Part shown: positions 62,754 through 64,000 of the stretch, in pieces
Position numbering within the stretch: position 1 is the first letter of the stretch
Layout: each line of letters opens with the position of its first letter
From: Skermania sp. ID1734
Lineage (GTDB): Bacteria > Actinomycetota > Actinomycetes > Mycobacteriales > Mycobacteriaceae
DNA: 64,000 bases
NCBI RefSeq assembly: GCF_007489285.1
Contig: NZ_VLIY01000011.1
Span: 62,001-126,000, forward strand
Reading direction: 5' to 3'
Position numbers and translations under genes: made by a program
Notes under the pieces: model-generated
Told to the model about the DNA's origin: nothing
What the model saw: only the letters and a program-made list of their open reading frames with translations
Database searches by the model: none

Positions 62754-62875
62754 GCGGGCGCGGGCGCGTCGGTGGTGCGTTCGAGCGCAACGGAAAACCG
62801 ACGTAGTGGACACATTCCGCCGCCACGGAGTGCGAAACCACACGACACTCGGCATGCAGCGGATTTAATGTCGAC

Positions 62876-64000
62876 GTGACTGGGACCGTTACCACTTCCG
62901 ATCGCGGCCCAGCCGCAAAAGGCAAGCACCGCCGCACCGCCGTTGCGGTGAAACAACCCGTTACGGCGGAGCAGGCCAAGGACCGCCTCCTCGACGTTCC
63001 GGCCATCGACGGCCTGCGGGCCGTGGCCGCAATCATGGTCGTGGCAGTGCACGTCTGGGAGGTCACCGGCGGCCCGAAGTTCAACAACGGTGCCGCGCTC
63101 AACATGACCTTGGGATGTGTCGTCGCCGTCGATCTCCTCTTCATGATCAGCGGCTTCGTGCTGTTCCTGCCCACCGTGGTGACCCGCCGGTTCGGTGACG
63201 TGCGGCGCTTTGCGTTGCGCCGCGCTGCCCGCATCGTTCCGCTGTACTACGTAGTTGTCATTGCCGTCGTCGTAACGCTGCCGCTGCTCGCGGGCCCGAT
63301 GGTGACGGCCTTCTCCGCCGGCGGCGGCTTCGCCTCTCTCGCGCTGCACCTGCTGTTCCTGCAACATTCCGTCGGACTCGAACTCGGATACCCCGAAGGT
63401 TGGGGAGCGGTCGCTGTCCTGTGGACGCTGCCGATCGAAGTGTGCTTCTACGTAGTGCTACCGATCATCGCCGTTCGCTTCTTGCGAAAACCCCTGCTCG
63501 GGCTGGCGATATCCGCCGCAATCTCACTCGCCTGGCGCTATCTCGCGGTGAGCCACATCGGCCCGCCGGGCCGCATCTATGACGTCACCAAAGTCATGGC
63601 ACTCGAGCAGATTCCGAGCTTCGCCTTCCAATTCGGCATGGGCATGTATTGCGCGTACCTGTTTGTCTGGTTGATGAAGCGCCGGGCGCCGTGGATGAGA
63701 TACGCCGCGATCCCTGTGGGCGCTGCCGGGCTCGCGACCGCACTGTGGCTGATGAACCGCTGGGGTGCGCACATGCTCGAACCCAATGCGGCATACTTCC
63801 GCGAACTCGTGGTGCTGCCCATCGCGGCACCCTTTGCCGCGATTCTGCTGTCGGTTTCGCTCGGCCCGCGCTGGATGCAGTGGCCGCTGACGAACGCACT
63901 GTCCCGCTGGCTGGGCCGGATCAGCTACGGAATCTACTTGTGGCACATGCCGATCGGATTTCTGATCGTCAGGAACTTCGGCGCCGCCCGAGAGCTGGGA
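62876..64000 (+). CDS. Acyltransferase family 3 membrane protein, partial
   Basis: The first 375 residues of an acyltransferase-3 (OafA/YrhL-type) enzyme are visible; the C-terminus lies past the right edge. After a basic cytoplasmic tail (about 1-45) the conserved start DGLRAVAAIMVVAVHVW carries the catalytic His-containing motif. Several membrane helices follow, with RRAARIVPLYYVVVI (conserved Arg-Arg-Ala and Arg) and finally RISYGIYLWHMPIGFLI. These enzymes acylate surface sugars or lipids. GTG 62876 has TTTAAT seven bases upstream (leaderless). Confidence 0.88.
   Translation, partial: MTGTVTTSDRGPAAKGKHRRTAVAVKQPVTAEQAKDRLLDVPAIDGLRAVAAIMVVAVHVWEVTGGPKFNNGAALNMTLGCVVAVDLLFMISGFVLFLPTVVTRRFGDVRRFALRRAARIVPLYYVVVIAVVVTLPLLAGPMVTAFSAGGGFASLALHLLFLQHSVGLELGYPEGWGAVAVLWTLPIEVCFYVVLPIIAVRFLRKPLLGLAISAAISLAWRYLAVSHIGPPGRIYDVTKVMALEQIPSFAFQFGMGMYCAYLFVWLMKRRAPWMRYAAIPVGAAGLATALWLMNRWGAHMLEPNAAYFRELVVLPIAAPFAAILLSVSLGPRWMQWPLTNALSRWLGRISYGIYLWHMPIGFLIVRNFGAARELG

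Overview
The window is a high-GC actinobacterial chromosome segment, most likely from a mycobacterium or a close mycolate-producing relative. The strongest evidence is gene order. From about 18.6 kb to 44.2 kb the order is UPF0182 membrane protein, PPA1309-type protein, PDZ/Lon-like protease, DUF2342 protein, ThiF/cyclodehydratase-like protein, ABC1 kinase, WhiB7, UvrD2, mycoredoxin, NudC, potassium channel, AdnB, AdnA, LipV-like hydrolase and Atl-like protein. This matches the Rv3193c-Rv3204 order known from Mycobacterium tuberculosis, with a few local insertions. Leaderless GTG/ATG starts, a WhiB7 attenuated leader, NnaR and MIRU-like 77-bp repeats fit the same assignment. No transposase, integrase, prophage or CRISPR array was seen; the window reads as core chromosome.

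Layout. 0-6 kb: lipid and monocarboxylate metabolism (an SSS symporter with a DUF3311 partner, an APH-type kinase and acyl-CoA dehydrogenase pair, a fused XRE-TetR regulator, an SDR), then an ArsR-AHSA1 pair. 6.1-14.9 kb: the Kdp potassium system, kdpC-B-A-F plus a 27-residue membrane ORF on the minus strand, and a winged-helix gene with kdpD-kdpE on the plus strand. 14.9-17.3 kb: MerR regulator and a DrrAB-like ABC exporter. 17.5-18.6 kb: initiator tRNA-Met, a probable c-di-AMP riboswitch and an Rpf gene. 18.6-45 kb: the conserved block above, including the DNA-end-processing helicase-nuclease AdnAB. 44.3-52.9 kb: a MobA-MoeA fusion followed by respiratory nitrate reductase narGHJI. 53.1-60.7 kb: a monooxygenase-like protein, a cupin, and a nitrate/nitrite assimilation operon (narK, nirB, nirD, nnaR, sirohydrochlorin chelatase). 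60.8-64 kb: an MFS transporter divergent from an FCD regulator, and a truncated acyltransferase.

How genes work together. The nitrogen genes form a coherent set: cofactor supply (MobA-MoeA for molybdenum cofactor, a CbiX-type chelatase for siroheme), respiratory nitrate reduction (NarGHJI), import (NarK), nitrite reduction (NirBD) and control (NnaR plus a GlnR-like box before narK). Most operons are tightly packed with ATGA, GTGA or TTGA stop/start overlaps.

Most unusual features. (1) A 77-bp repeat family occurs at two loci. Every unit is a mini-ORF coupled to its neighbours through overlapping stop/start codons, as in mycobacterial MIRUs. (2) A doubled palindromic element sits in frame near the NarG C-terminus. 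(3) A dual-HTH (XRE plus TetR) regulator faces two dissimilar palindromes in one divergent promoter. (4) A 70-nt near-perfect palindrome lies between the abc1 kinase and whiB7. (5) A membrane protein gene is frameshifted by one extra GGCT unit. (6) An orphan ThiF/TOMM-like protein sits in the conserved protease-kinase-WhiB7 neighbourhood.
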